Assembly: GCF_902459465.1 (NCBI RefSeq)
Contig: NC_047083.1
Coordinates: 8,919,526-8,983,525 of the forward strand
Direction: 5' to 3'
Length of the DNA stretch: 64,000 bases
Source of the DNA: Asterias rubens
Lineage: Eukaryota; Echinodermata; Asteroidea; Forcipulatida; Asteriidae
A program made the translations under genes and the position numbers. The notes beneath the pieces were generated by a model. That model was not told the origin of the DNA and did not search any database. It saw only the letters and a list, made by a program, of their open reading frames with translations. This document shows positions 54,101-64,000 of this stretch, one piece after another; position 1 is the first letter of the stretch; each line of letters starts with the position of its first letter.

Positions 54101-55432
54101 TGCTTAAAATACATGTTTGTTTTTATATGGGTGTTGTTATTAAAAGATATTTTTACTTTTGCTAATGATGTTCATAATTCTCATGTTATTTTGAGGTACT
54201 TTTTATATAATTAATAAGGGGTCCCAAAATGGTGGGCTACCCTCATAAGGGTTTTAGATTATAATATTACCTAATGATTTTACCCAGTTTCTTTCCCTTT
54301 CCCCCATTTCCTCACAACCTCTAGCAACTGGTGAATTGTGTTGTATTTGGCAGGCCTAGATATGTTTATATAATGCTATAGTATAATTAGCGTGTTTGCT
54401 ATGATACAATTTGTACAATGCATTCTTAGTTTTGTTGTCATTATTTCTAGTGAATTATCGTGTTGTTATGATTCAATGTGTACAATGCATTCTTAGTTTT
54501 GTTGTCATTATTTCTAATGATATTTATAGTTCTGTTGTAATTTTGAGGTACTTTTATACACGTTTATGATCAGTGCCAAGTTTCATGGCACTGCGCATCG
54601 CAAAATGAGTTTGACCTAATATTCCACTTCTTGTTTCTCCTTTTCCCGACAGAGAAGACTGGAAACCTGTTCTGACGATAAACTCAATCATATATGGCTT
54701 GCAATTTCTCTTTTTGGTAAGCATGGAAGAAGAATCTGAACATCACAAACAATGAATATAATTTGGTTTTTACCCGTACATCAATGTGCATTGAGCACTG
54801 TATACTCAGTACAAGGGAAAGCACTGAATATACAGTGCTCAATACAAATCAGTCTAGCGGTTAAGAGCACCAGATTCAAGTTATGGTGTTTCTGATCAGC
54901 AGAGTGTGGGTTCAAATCACCAGCTGTGACACTTGTGTCATTAAAAGCAAGACACTTATCCATGATCCTTCAGATGGGACGTTAAGTCAGTGGTCCCATG
55001 TAGCACCTTGTAAACCTTAGCATGGTGCTATGTAAAAGGAGTAGGTCTCATAGTTCAAACAAAGTCCCACATATCTTGCAGTAAAATACTGAATGTTGTA
55101 GCGCCTTGAGCATCACTGAGTATCGTAGCAGATATTAGCACTTTATAGCAAGCCACTATTATCACTATTAGTATTATTAAACAGATGAATAAGTAGGAGG
55201 TATAACTTTATAGTAGGTCCTCAATCTATTGTTTCTAATCGATACCAAAAGATGCTTTTGAAACATTTTCATATTTGTTGTATTTTAGGAACCCAACCCC
55301 GATGATCCCCTTAACAAAGAAGCTGCAGAGGTCCTCCAGAACAACAGACGACTCTTCGAACAGAACGTCTTCAAGTCGATGCGAGGAGGGTACGTCGGTA
55401 GCCAATATTTTGAAAGGTGTCTCAAAGTATGA
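51148..55432 (+). CDS. ube2m: UBE2M/UBC12, NEDD8-conjugating enzyme, six exons
   Basis: Exons: 51148-51259, 52230-52324, 52912-52950, 53196-53299, 54653-54716, 55289-55432; 558 nt, 185 residues (human 183), phases consistent. This E2 takes NEDD8 from NAE1-UBA3 and, with RBX1 and DCN1-type ligases, passes it to cullins. The N-terminus [11 protein letters not shown] matches the docking peptide whose acetylated Met binds DCN1. The core shows [31 protein letters not shown], the [12 protein letters not shown] block, [19 protein letters not shown] with the catalytic cysteine in [25 protein letters not shown], and [16 protein letters not shown] to YFERCLK. One extra C-terminal Val follows CLK. A four-codon upstream ORF (ATG 51141, stop 51153-51155) overlaps the start codon. 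Confidence 0.97.
52035..52158. mobile_element. MITE family R4 variant with matched changes in both arms
   Basis: Left arm ACCGTATCCTGCCACCACTT, right arm ACTGGTGGCAGGATACGGAT. The usual R4 arms read CCGTATGGCGCCACCACTT / AAGTGGTGGCGCCATACGG. The GGCG-to-CCTG change is present on both sides and keeps pairing. The interior still has TAAATTAGATACAAATTTCA. In UBE2M intron 1. Confidence 0.85.
52468..52722. mobile_element. Palindromic repeat family R6, full copy
   Basis: Left arm GGGACTAATTTCATAGAGCT, GCTAAGCACAAACATTTGCT, AACAGGATTTCCAACCAAAT; right arm ATTTGGTTGGTAATCCTGTT, ATGCTAAGCAAATTATCATG, TAGCAGGGCTATGAAATTGG. The arms are inverse for about 100 bp around a centre with GGCTGAGTACCAGTAACAAC. 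In UBE2M intron 2. Related copies: 56073-56272, 56930-57052, 57810-58160 and 58610-58770. Confidence 0.85.
53020..53155. mobile_element. R1 fragment in UBE2M intron 3
   Basis: CTCTTTCTCAAAAGCTATGT, TTCTCACAATGTTTTATACT, CTCATTACCAAGTAAGTTTT and AGTAATTACCAA are pieces of R1 in inverse order to copy 1. It ends about 40 bp before the acceptor of exon 4. Confidence 0.7.
53377..53497. mobile_element. Repeat family R11 copy in UBE2M intron 4
   Basis: AAGGCCGTGTCCCAAACAGC and ATTTCGGACATGGCCT are imperfect inverse ends. CTGTAGCCGAAGTCGCCC is shared with the copy at 33234-33370. Confidence 0.65.
53835..53905 (+). mobile_element. SINE 3' end fragment
   Basis: GTTGAAGCGCCTTGAGCATC, ACTATATGAGCACTGTATAA and TTATTATTATTG match the conserved 3' end and tail of the SINEs at 54855 and 57120. 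The head is missing. Confidence 0.75.
54375..54520 (+). repeat. Tandem duplication, about 71-bp unit, two copies
   Basis: TGTACAATGCATTCTTAGTT followed by TTGTTGTCATTATTTCTA occurs twice, starting about 54412 and 54479. The flanks (GTGTTTGCTATGATACAATT and GTGTTGTTATGATTCAATG) also match. In UBE2M intron 4. Confidence 0.85.
54770..55185 (+). mobile_element. Nearly full-length tRNA-Leu-derived SINE
   Basis: The head at about 54850 reads AGTCTAGCGGTTAAGAGCAC, CAGATTCAAGTTATGGTGTT, TCTGATCAGCAGAGTGTGGG and the box B region GGTTCAAATCACC. The body follows with ACACTTGTGTCATTAAAAGC, CTTCAGATGGGACGTTAAGT, GGTCCCATGTAGCACCTTGT, AGGAGTAGGTCTCATAGTTC and GCGCCTTGAGCATCACTGAG. The ATT-rich tail is at 55150-55180. 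It is preceded by a TACTCAGTAC arm (54772-54849). In UBE2M intron 5. Confidence 0.85.
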
Positions 55433-55676
55433 TGACATCGCCCCGTGTTTCCTTATTTGTATTTGTGTGTGTCCCCCTTCCGGTTTCCCCTATCCAATCT
55501 CCCTTCCCCTTGAGTTTTAAGTGGCAAGCCACCTCTGCTTTAAGATAATCCAAAAAAAGAGTATTAGGGTGAAGGTTACAGCAGGGCGAAGATGGGGTTA
55601 AAGCAGGACTCGAAATTGGGGGAAAATCCACAAGACCAATGGGCTTGTTGCTCGACATGTTTAGTGGCCCAGAAAT

Positions 55677-55827
55677 GTCAAAAAAGGTTTCATTTATTGG
55701 AGTGGTGTCCAGCTGATGTGTTTTCTCTGAGCATTATTTTCTGCTGAATTGTCAAAAAAGGTTTCATTTATTGGAGTGGTGTCCAGCTGATGTGTTTTCT
55801 CTGAGCATTATTTTCTGCTGAATTGCT
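55677..55827 (+). repeat. Exact 75-bp tandem duplication
   Basis: TCAAAAAAGGTTTCATTTAT ... TTTTCTGCTGAATTG is present twice in a row with no visible difference. It lies about 250 bp after the UBE2M stop, probably in its 3' untranslated region. A very recent event or an assembly duplication. Confidence 0.92.
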
Positions 55828-56072
55828 TTTTTGAAATTCAACCGAGACCTACATATTAGCCAAAATGTCATGACTGTTCCATTTTTAAAATGTTCTCAAG
55901 CCTAATCAAATTGTTTTAAAACAGCATTACAGAATAAGGCCCGATTTTAAGAATCCCTTGCGTTGGCGGCCATTGCTGGTCAAACAATGTACACGTGCAT
56001 GCGTGTATGTGCAACTGTCGCTGAGGGCGCTGTTGTTGGCTTTTGGCAAGAGGTCTAATGCAAGGGTCTATG

Positions 56073-57052
56073 TCGAGGGCCAAATTTCATAAAGCTGCTA
56101 AGCAGAAAAAAACCTGCTTAAACAATTTATTTGCTCAGCAAAAAATTTAGTTGGCCACCAGTCTTAACTTGATGCTAATTTGATTGGTAACCTTTCTCTG
56201 TTATTGTAGGCAACACTTTTCTGTGCTAAGCAAGTTTTTGTGCTTATATGAGTTTTATAAATTTTGGCCCTGGACGGTTTACTGTCATGGGACATTTCCT
56301 GGCTTAATGTCTTGTGTATTGTTTGCATAGCCTGACGTTTTCTTATGTCAAAATGGCACTTATTTATTTCATGAAACAGATCTTTGGGTTGTTTTAAACT
56401 CTCTGATATCATGGCATGGCTATCTTCGTCTGGTTCCAAGATCTTTTCCGGTAATTACCAAGTTTTTCGTTTGAAGTTCAAATTCTCGGCTATTTGAGAT
56501 AAACCATCTTTTTACATGCACCAATTTATTAAACAGTTTGGTGCACGTCAAAGTGGCAATCGGGGAGTGGCAGTCAAAATGTCATACATTGTCATATAAT
56601 TTAACATTATTGGTACATTATTGTTTTTTTCCCGTGAAAAACTGTCTAATTATTAAAACAAATTTCAGATTTTTTTTAACAGAATTTTTTCTGAAAGGTT
56701 TTGTCCTTAATTTAAGAGTTGGTTGGCTGATTTTGTACGCATGTACATCTATTTAAATGAATAAATAATTTCATGTATTTTTATTGGACAGATGATAATA
56801 ATGATTTTGCGGATTAGAGATACCTGGAATTTTACCAGTACCTTGATTGCTCCCAATTTAATTGTTCCTAAAAATGCTTTAGTTTAATGGCCAGGCCCCT
56901 GGCCTTAAGGGGGTTAACATGGCCAGGGCTCAATTTCTTAAAGCTGTTTAGCAGAAAATAATGCTTAGTGGGATAACAGACAATGCTATTTTTGTTAAGC
57001 ATGAGTTTTCTGTGGTAAGCAAGTGCTTACAGGCTTTTTATGAAATTGGGCC
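56073..57052. mobile_element. Two R6 copies and spacer
   Basis: First copy 56073-56272 (GCCAAATTTCATAAAGCTGC ... GTTTTATAAATTTTGGCCCT); second, shorter copy 56930-57052 (GGCTCAATTTCTTAAAGCTG ... TTTTATGAAATTGGGCCC). Both are inverted-repeat elements. The 650-bp spacer has no recognised gene. Confidence 0.7.
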
Positions 57053-57119
57053 CAGTGGCTTTTTGCCAAACCTCTGCTGAGGCTTTTGTCTCTGGCTTAA
57101 GACTTTGTTTGATGTTTTA

Positions 57120-57425
57120 AACACTGTACACACCTCGGACTCAAGTTCTGGTGGTTAAGTCATCGACACTTGTGTCCTTGAGCAAGACACTTGACCTTAA
57201 GCTTCTCTCCACCCAGGGGTAAAATGGGTACCTGTGAGGGCAGAGATGGTTTTTGTGAATGATTAGCTTGGAGCGCAGTAACTGTATACTCCCCAGGGAG
57301 CTGAGATGGTTTCAGGAATGAAACATATAGCCCAGTGAACAGGGGTTATAATGCTGGAAGCACTTTCAAACACTCTTCAGGCTGTGATAAAGCGCTTTAT
57401 TAAACTGATTATTATTATTAATACA
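57120..57425 (+). mobile_element. tRNA-derived SINE, type 2, good copy
   Basis: The decayed head (CGGACTCAAGTTCTGGTGGT) leads into TGTCCTTGAGCAAGACACTT, CTTCTCTCCACCCAGGGGTA, GTGAGGGCAGAGATGG, TTGGAGCGCAGTAACTGTAT, ACTCCCCAGGGAGCTGAGAT, AAAGCGCTTTATTAAACTGA and a TTATTATTATTA tail. The body between the CTTGAGCAAGACACTT core and the tail differs from the SINE at 54855, so two SINE types share one head. Confidence 0.82.
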
Positions 57426-57429
57426 GAAT

Positions 57430-59780
57430 ATACATTGCTCCAAAGGTATAACAGAGCCCAAAGCTGAGGTTTGAAAAACGCCACAAGAAAAGTGTCTATG
57501 GGGGCATATCAATAAAAAGGGGTGCAGTCACTTTGTCAGATATTTGTCCGATTATAAATGTGCAGTTGGGACAGAACACACCATTTTCAAAAGCTGTATG
57601 TACGTTCGCGTCATTTTGTGAGACCCGTTGTTTTTTTGGAGTATCCATAAATGACTATGCTGCATATACGAGTCCTTTTAAATGTTTTGTCGTCTGCTCT
57701 GAAAATAATTTTGTTTACTTATTATGATCATCACATTTTGTAAACAAGTATTATTTATTAAACATTATGAACACTTACCAGAAACTAACTGTTTTGCAAC
57801 ATCTTTGATTGAGGTCCGGTTTCGTTTAAAGCCTTAAGCCTAAGCTCATAAGCACAACAACAAAACTAAGCTTGCCAAAATAAGGTTACCAGCCAAAATG
57901 TCATGTCGCATGATGATGTATATCTCTGACTGGTTTCCTGCATACTTTTGCTAAGCAGAAAAAAAAATGTTCAGCAAAACTTTTTGATCTTATAAAATTT
58001 TCTGGAGCTTAAGCACAAAAAGTACTAAAGCACAAAAAAATATGCTTACCAGATTAAGGTTACCAGCCAAACTACCTTGCCACATGTACAAATTGTGACT
58101 GGTGTCCTGCTCATTTCTGCTTTCTACTTATAGCATCTCTATGAAATTGGGTCCAGGTTTCAGCAGTTGACAAATTGCTTCTTGTGAAAACTAGCATATA
58201 TTTTGGGTTCCATTTTGGGGTAGTTTTATATCACAATATTGGAGTAATCTCCAGATATGGACCAGTGATGATTTCACAATAATTGAAAAGGGATGGATTG
58301 GGGTATAAGGAATTCCAATCGGGGTAGTTTCAAGGGGTTATGTTCACCCAAGGAGGGTACTGAGTAATGATACATATTTGTCAATGTGGGACACTAGGTG
58401 GCAGCAGACTTTCCAGGTAACTCCATTGTTCCTGGCAATGTGCACATACTCAGAACTACAACTTTACGAATTAAACTGGGCTGGATTATACAAAGGGTTA
58501 AGACTAATAACTCCTAAAGAGTCCTAGGTTCAGTCCTAAAGTTACAACTATCTTTGTGAAATACCCCCCCCCCCCCCAACCCCAACTTGGCCCACTTCCG
58601 AAGGGCACAAAATATGGCTGAACTGTTTACTGCTTGGCAAAAATAAGCATGATACCAGTCAAAAAGGTGTAAATTTAGCACATTTTGTATAATGGTAACC
58701 TTAACCCGGTAAGCAAAATGTTGCTTTGCTAAGCTGCTTTTTGTGCTTCAGCAGTTCTATGAAATTTTGCCATAGAATTCCCCACTAACAGTCTGATTAA
58801 AATGTAAATTCAGCAAATTGCTGTGTTTTTGTTGACTAAGTGTAAAAATTATTAACTAATTTTATTAAAAGAAAATAAATGTTGAATAACAAAAAAAACT
58901 AACTCGGTTGGAAAATAAAGGGATCAGTTTGATCAGTTCTGAGAACAGTAAATGCCTTACAAAATGTTTCCCTGCTGGTCTTCACAAATTTCTCATAATT
59001 TTTAGAAAATGTTTGGTTATGATTTAGGCCTATGTCCTTTTATTTATTAAATTCTTGATGCATGTTCTTAGCTCCAAATGACTCTGTATTTAAACCAGTT
59101 TTTAGTGAGATTTTTTTCATTTTTTAATTTCTAATATAAATGGTCGAGTATGCTTATGAATATGCGCAGATGTGTTGAACATTAATTCACGACTATAAAT
59201 ACTTAACTCGTTGTGTGAATATTTATTTTCATGAAATAAAACTATTTGCATTTGCTAATCTTGTGGATTTTTTTTAATGTACACTTGGCCACAATGTTTA
59301 ACTTGGATGATACAAAGAATATATAATGTAGAAGTCTGTCACTTTGTAAGAAAATTCTTGTTTAGTTTCTGTTTGTTCTTTGTCCATTTGATGCATTTTG
59401 GCCTTGGGGTCCGTGTGCACTCGACTCGGGGGCTGTTGGAGTTTGGGTTCGCGTCTCGGTCATGAAACTAATTTTGACTCGGAGCAAGGAATTTGCCCAT
59501 AATTGTTAAGCCATGCTTTTTGTTAGGCATTGGCGCCTTATTCATCGGATGGGACTTGAAGTTATGGGGCCAATTTGTTGCAGGTAAAACAAAACAAGTA
59601 TCGTTAAGGGCACTGTCAATGTTGATGACAAATTGAGCCAAAATGTTCACAGGTTTGTTGTATGCGTAACGTTGGGATACACAGCTTTGAAATCGCACCG
59701 ATCAATGTTAAAAAAGATGAATTGGACATGAATATAATGATAATACAGTACTCCAACAAAAAGACACAAACAGACCATGA
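57430..59780. other. Intergenic DNA with R6, R7 and R1 remnants
   Basis: R6 copies at 57810-58160 (apparently two merged) and 58610-58770, a decayed hairpin-MITE arm at 58390-58470, an R7 remnant at 58480-58562 next to a C run, and an R1 remnant at 59600-59700. No coding exon is supported. Confidence 0.6.
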
Positions 59781-59798
59781 ACTTTCTTTCCCGCTTAC

Positions 59799-59804
59799 TT
59801 TATT
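59799..59804 (-). terminator. Polyadenylation signal AATAAA for RPS16
   Basis: AATAAA on the minus strand lies 235 bp downstream of the RPS16 stop codon and is the nearest canonical signal seen. Use is inferred. Confidence 0.45.
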
Positions 59805-60038
59805 GTTATTTACTTAAACTTGCTTTACACACGACATCATCAGGCCCCATGTCACAACAGTGTAGAGAACGCTGCAAATCATTTTGCAAAAGGGGCCGGT
59901 CAAATCAGAGATGGTGATGAAGAACAGAAATCTTAGGATAAGGTTCAAGACTTTGAAAGAACATCTTTGTAACTGATGAGGAGTCCCAAAAGTATTCCAA
60001 GTCTTGGAGCTGATCCGCCGAGACAATTTGGAGTTGAC

Positions 60039-62160
60039 TTAACGGTATGATTTCTGGTAACGGGCCCGGGGTCCGGGACCTCCGAACTTCTTGGGCTCGC
60101 AGCGTCTGGGATCGGCGACGAGGAGTGACCTGTCGTATTGGATTAGGATGTCCTTGATTTCCTTCTTGGAGGCTTCGTCGACGTCTAGAAAATAAAACAA
60201 TAAAATACAATGTCACTTTTGAATGTGGTTTTTCCATTTCTGTTCAAGCACCACAGTAATAGCTAGCTAGTTGTGTAAGCGAAGAGAGTGCATAGAAAGA
60301 GGGAGTTCGCACACGCCCAAGCAAAAACTCCCTGCTAACCCTTGAAACATGCTGGACAACCACGCGGAATCCCTTGCTTCCATAAGCGCAGATTCATTGC
60401 TTACGGCCCGACAAACCTCGGCTCAGTGCGGCGGCGCATAGAGTATCATGCATAACAATGGACCATGATCATTGTCCTAAATTTTGACTTACATTTCTGG
60501 TAGTATGAGACCAACGACTTTGAGACGGCCTGCCTTATAGCATAGATCTGTGCGATACGTCCACCTCCCTTGACTCGGACTCTGATGTCAACTCCCTGGA
60601 ATCGCTCCTTACCCAAAAGCAGGACAGGCTCCATCAGCTGTAAGAGAGAAATGAGAATGCGTAATTATTATTATTTTATTTCTCTCCAAAGGTCCAATAA
60701 AATAACAGACAAAAGCAGGCATGCACCCTTTGTTTTTAAAAGGGCAAGGGCATCAAGGCATTTTCTCCTTGGTAAAGGGCTCTCAATTAGGAAATTGAAA
60801 ATGTTCAGTGCATTTGTTGCCTAGGTGATGTCAATGACGTTTTGAGTGTAATGGATGGATTCATTAGACATTGATGATCAAATCGGAGTTCTTAGAAATG
60901 ATTTTTGAAAGTGGTAACAAATTTGCCAAATCTGGTGACTAGTCTTTCAACATTGGACAAAATGGCACTCATGGTCAAATCTTGTGCATGATGTCTCGTA
61001 ACCCTCCGGTCTCCGACGGTCCGGAGGATGGAGGGTTACGATCATCGCAACAAGCTACTCTTCTCGGTGAAGCTGCATTTTCTCACCTTGTACTTCAGTA
61101 CTTTAGGCTCAAGCATCTCCAAGGGCTTGCCGTTCACTCGGAGGACGCCATTTCCACGCTTGCAATGGGCCACCGCCGTAGCGGTTTTCTGCAAAAATAA
61201 AAGAACAAATTTATAAAATTGTTGTTATTTTTACAACTTGAAATTTTGGAAAAGTTTCCGTATGGCGCCACCACTTTTTCATTCGAAATAAAATAATATA
61301 GTATCTAATTTACCTGATTGATATATCCCTTTTTGTAAAAATGAGTGAAAAAGTGGTGGCGCCATACGGAAAGTTATCCGAAATTTTTCCTGTTTCATTC
61401 AACAACAGTTGAATTACGATCACCATTCACAGATTACCTGCAAGCGCCGAATTTCTGCACAAGTCTTAGAATGCCTAGTAACAAGGAGACCGGACCGGAC
61501 GCGGACCGGACGCGCATAAGCCAAAACTCCCCGCCAACTCGGGAAATACGCTTGACATAAGCACAGAATTCCCGGGACCCTGCTTCAGTTAATTTTTTAA
61601 TTAAATAAGTAAGACTCTGATCATTTGTTGCTTTATTAATGTAAGCAGAGCCATGAACTTTGGCCCTGCTGGTGACTGGGTCAAAATCATTTGCCAAATT
61701 GATAAATATTTAAATATAATTAGGCCCCCCATTTCGAAATTGAATTATCCAGACCAAAGATAGATGTGAACAGAAAAATATTGTAAACTTGTATTTCAAA
61801 ATGATCGTTTAATAAGCAAAATCTGGGATGTTCCTATGCCCCCCCCCTTCCATTTCCATTTGCCAATGCATGCACAGTATTATTACGCACAGTACACCAA
61901 GAGAGGGCGCTATGACACGTTAACTTCAGCATTGAAATTACCTTTCGTCCGAAGACTTGCACCGATTCACGGGGTGTTTTCGCACTCTGAGACATGGTTC
62001 TGTAAGAAAAATATATCACACAAGGTAGAAATGTTAGCAGGTTTTTTCCGATTCAATAACTTGTACACAAAATTTATCAGAAGTCATATTTAAGGCAATT
62101 TTTAGATTCGGTAGTCGTAGCTTTACCTGTCTCTGTGTGTGTTAATTTAGAAGAGGTCAG
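60039..62160 (-). CDS. rps16: Ribosomal protein S16 (uS9), four coding exons and a 5' exon
   Basis: Coding exons (minus): 61995-61942, 61188-61087, 60637-60493, 60184-60039; 447 nt, 148 residues (human 146). The acceptor TTACAG just before AACCATG (61999) shows a 5' non-coding exon, ending at about 62127 with donor GTAAAG. The protein is uS9 of the 40S subunit, whose C-terminal tail reaches the P-site tRNA. Seen: [95 protein letters not shown] and the invariant basic end ARYQKSYR. It is near-identical to the human protein. A pyrimidine-rich CCTCTTCT at about 62150-62160 on the gene strand is a candidate 5' terminal oligopyrimidine start, as for other ribosomal protein mRNAs. Introns hold R4 (61248) and R9 copies. 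Confidence 0.97.
61248..61379. mobile_element. MITE family R4, copy in RPS16 intron 1
   Basis: GGAAAAGTTTCCGTATGGCG ... CGCCATACGGAAAGTTATCC, 132 bp; the arms are exact inverses for over 25 bp. Interior AAATAATATAGTATCTAATT is the inverse of copy 1's interior. Confidence 0.9.
61430..61680. mobile_element. Repeat family R9 copy in RPS16 intron 1
   Basis: CTTAGAATGCCTAGTAACAA, a doubled ACCGGACGCG (61494-61514), CTTGACATAAGCACAGAATT and GTAAGCAGAGCCATGAACTT. Imperfect inverse ends; non-coding. Confidence 0.6.
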
Positions 62161-62399
62161 GAAACGGGTTTCCCATTCTTGGGTCATTTTCTGAAAAATT
62201 CGTTCATTTAAAGAAAGTAAGTAAATTATATTTGATAATATTTTAGGTTTTTAATTGCACAAATAGTATACACATATTTGTAGATGGAATATTTATATAT
62301 TTTAATTAATAGTTATAGAAAGAAACAGTTTTATTTCGAGCAATTAACTAAAGTATATATTTGCAGTAGTGATTAAGCCTTTGTGTCAAAGGTTGCACT

Positions 62400-62548
62400 T
62401 CAGTGGTGTGGACGGGACCAATCAATGGCGTCAGCGGGAAAAATGGATCCAGATCGCGGGAAAGATCGCGCCACCTGAATCAAAACAAACCATTATTTGG
62501 TCCGAGTGCGTCGACTGCTAGCATCTGCCGTCTTCAAGTTTATAGAAA
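62400..62548. promoter_or_regulatory. Divergent RPS16/TYMS control region with CCAAT and two E2F-type sites
   Basis: Between the RPS16 5' exon and the TYMS 5' exon lie a CCAAT box (62418-62422) and two GCGGGAAA strings (62434-62441 and 62456-62463) that match the E2F consensus TTTSSCGC on the other strand. Thymidylate synthase is a classic E2F-driven S-phase gene. A likely TYMS 5' non-coding exon ends at 62548 (donor GTAAGT), 85 bp after the second site. The sites are seen; binding is inferred. Confidence 0.65.
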
Positions 62549-63150
62549 GTAAGTAAGTGAATATGATTTTCATTGTTTTTCATTTAGAATAATGATATAT
62601 GAATATTGCAAACTTCGTCTCGTCCTCGCGGGCTCGGGCGTTTGGCATGTCCTGTATGTACGTAGGCGCTTGTTTTGTGTGTTTTGTGTGTACTGTACTG
62701 GGAATGGGATTATCAATTCAATTCAGGAAAAACTGGACTTCACTCACCTGCTCACTCAGCTCAGCAATTATTGTCAGCTTAGTTAATTTCATGTCAAGAT
62801 GATTGTTTATGTTTCAATGTTAGTTAGGACTAGTACGTACGTAGTCGTAGGGTACGCTGATTTAGCCAGTTAATATGAAAGTGATGTAGGCCTAAAAACA
62901 ACAATTACAATGTAAATTGTAATTGTAATTCATTGTTTGTAAAACAAATTTGTTTTGTTTATAAATGAATGTATTGACTTTTGTAATTGTATGTAGTGTC
63001 TCAGCAACTCAGTTGACCAGTTGAAATGGTTGGTGTTCGGGGCGTGTGACAAATGTAGCTCGCTATATATATTTACATATGATAGCAAACTTTGATCTTG
63101 ACATGCAGGTTTTAAAAATTTAATGCAGAGATTTTGAGGGAGATTACGGA

Positions 63151-63463
63151 TTACTTTTCGTATTTACGGTATGGTGTCACAACTTTTTCACAAGTTTTTT
63201 ACAAAAAGAAATATCTTATTCATTGTCATTGAGCATGTTGAGGTAAATTAGATAGCCTACTTATTATTTCATATCGAATAAAAAAGTGGTGGCGCCATAC
63301 GGAAACTTTTCCCTTTTCGTATTTACGGTATGGTGCCACAACTTTTTCACAAGTTTTTTACAAAAAGGGATATCTCATTCTCATTCATTGAGCATGTTGA
63401 GGAATAGCCTACTTATTATTTCATATCGAATGAAAAAGTGGTGGCCCCATACGGAAACTTTTC
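63151..63463. mobile_element. Two R4 copies in tandem
   Basis: Copies at about 63151-63312 and 63313-63463. Both have left ends TTTTCGTATTTACGGTATGG (diverged from the family) and right ends AAAGTGGTGGCGCCATACGG or, in the second, GGTGGCCCCATACGG. They share insertions such as TCATTGAGCATGTTGAGG. The pair arose by duplication of one element, in TYMS intron 1. Confidence 0.85.
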
Positions 63464-63700
63464 GTTTTTCGAGATAACAATCAACTTGTCTTCCCCCCTT
63501 TCACTGTTGAACTTTTAATTTTTAGTTTGGCCAGTTGTTTGTATGCATGAACCAGGCTCAATCTTGTGATTCTTCACTTTATTTTATAAATATAATTTAT
63601 ATGGATTATAAATGACAAACGTTCCTATTTTAATGCAATAAAGTCTGACCTGCTGACTATCAAATCTTTTCCCACCCTTTCAGTTCAGTTTCATCTTCAG

Positions 63701-63999
<299 letters not shown>

Positions 64000-64000
64000 T

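Overview
The window is nuclear DNA from a marine invertebrate, most likely an echinoderm and possibly a sea star. The reasons are intron-rich single-copy metazoan genes of deuterostome type, dense miniature inverted-repeat elements (MITEs), tRNA-derived SINEs and tandem repeats. The species is an inference; no alignment was run.

Genes recognised from their protein sequence, left to right: a broken cathepsin D-like terminal exon (465-660, +); a five-exon JmjC/cupin-8 oxygenase with an N-terminal membrane anchor (14475-18867, -); an ILRUN (C6orf106) ortholog in six exons (23272-29430, -); an intronless RTN4IP1 ortholog (29852-31135, +); a WDR45/WIPI4 ortholog in nine exons (33771-39513, -); a PTDSS2 phosphatidylserine synthase in ten exons (42294-47712, +); UBE2M/UBC12, the NEDD8 E2, in six exons (51148-55432, +); RPS16 in four coding exons plus a 5' non-coding exon (60039-62160, -); and the first coding exon of thymidylate synthase TYMS (63721-63955, +), cut by the window end. 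In each complete multi-exon model the coding lengths sum to a multiple of three and the splice phases agree. ILRUN and RTN4IP1 are head to head around a perfect CRE palindrome. RPS16 and TYMS are head to head around a CCAAT box and two E2F-type sites. The genes are ordinary housekeeping functions and do not form one pathway.

The rest is mostly repeats. 1-13.4 kb is nearly gene-free and holds tandem arrays (110-bp, 202-bp, 123-bp SINE-derived, about 75-bp G-rich and alternating 42/84-bp units). Introns and intergenic DNA carry several MITE families with TTAA target duplications (piggyBac-like), hAT-like elements with 6-8 bp target duplications, hairpin elements, LINE 3'-end remnants and two SINE types. 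Several nested insertions let the order of events be read.

The most unusual observation is that three different genes have tandem arrays made from their own exon edges. WDR45 has about five decayed copies of intron end plus exon 9 start. PTDSS2 has three copies of the exon 6 acceptor region, one of which resembles a 19-nt micro-exon. The JmjC gene has an alternating array downstream that resembles its terminal exon. PTDSS2 also has a second, diverged copy of its C-terminal coding segment 3' of the stop, with its own acceptor and an in-frame splice route. No complete, clearly new multi-gene system was found.
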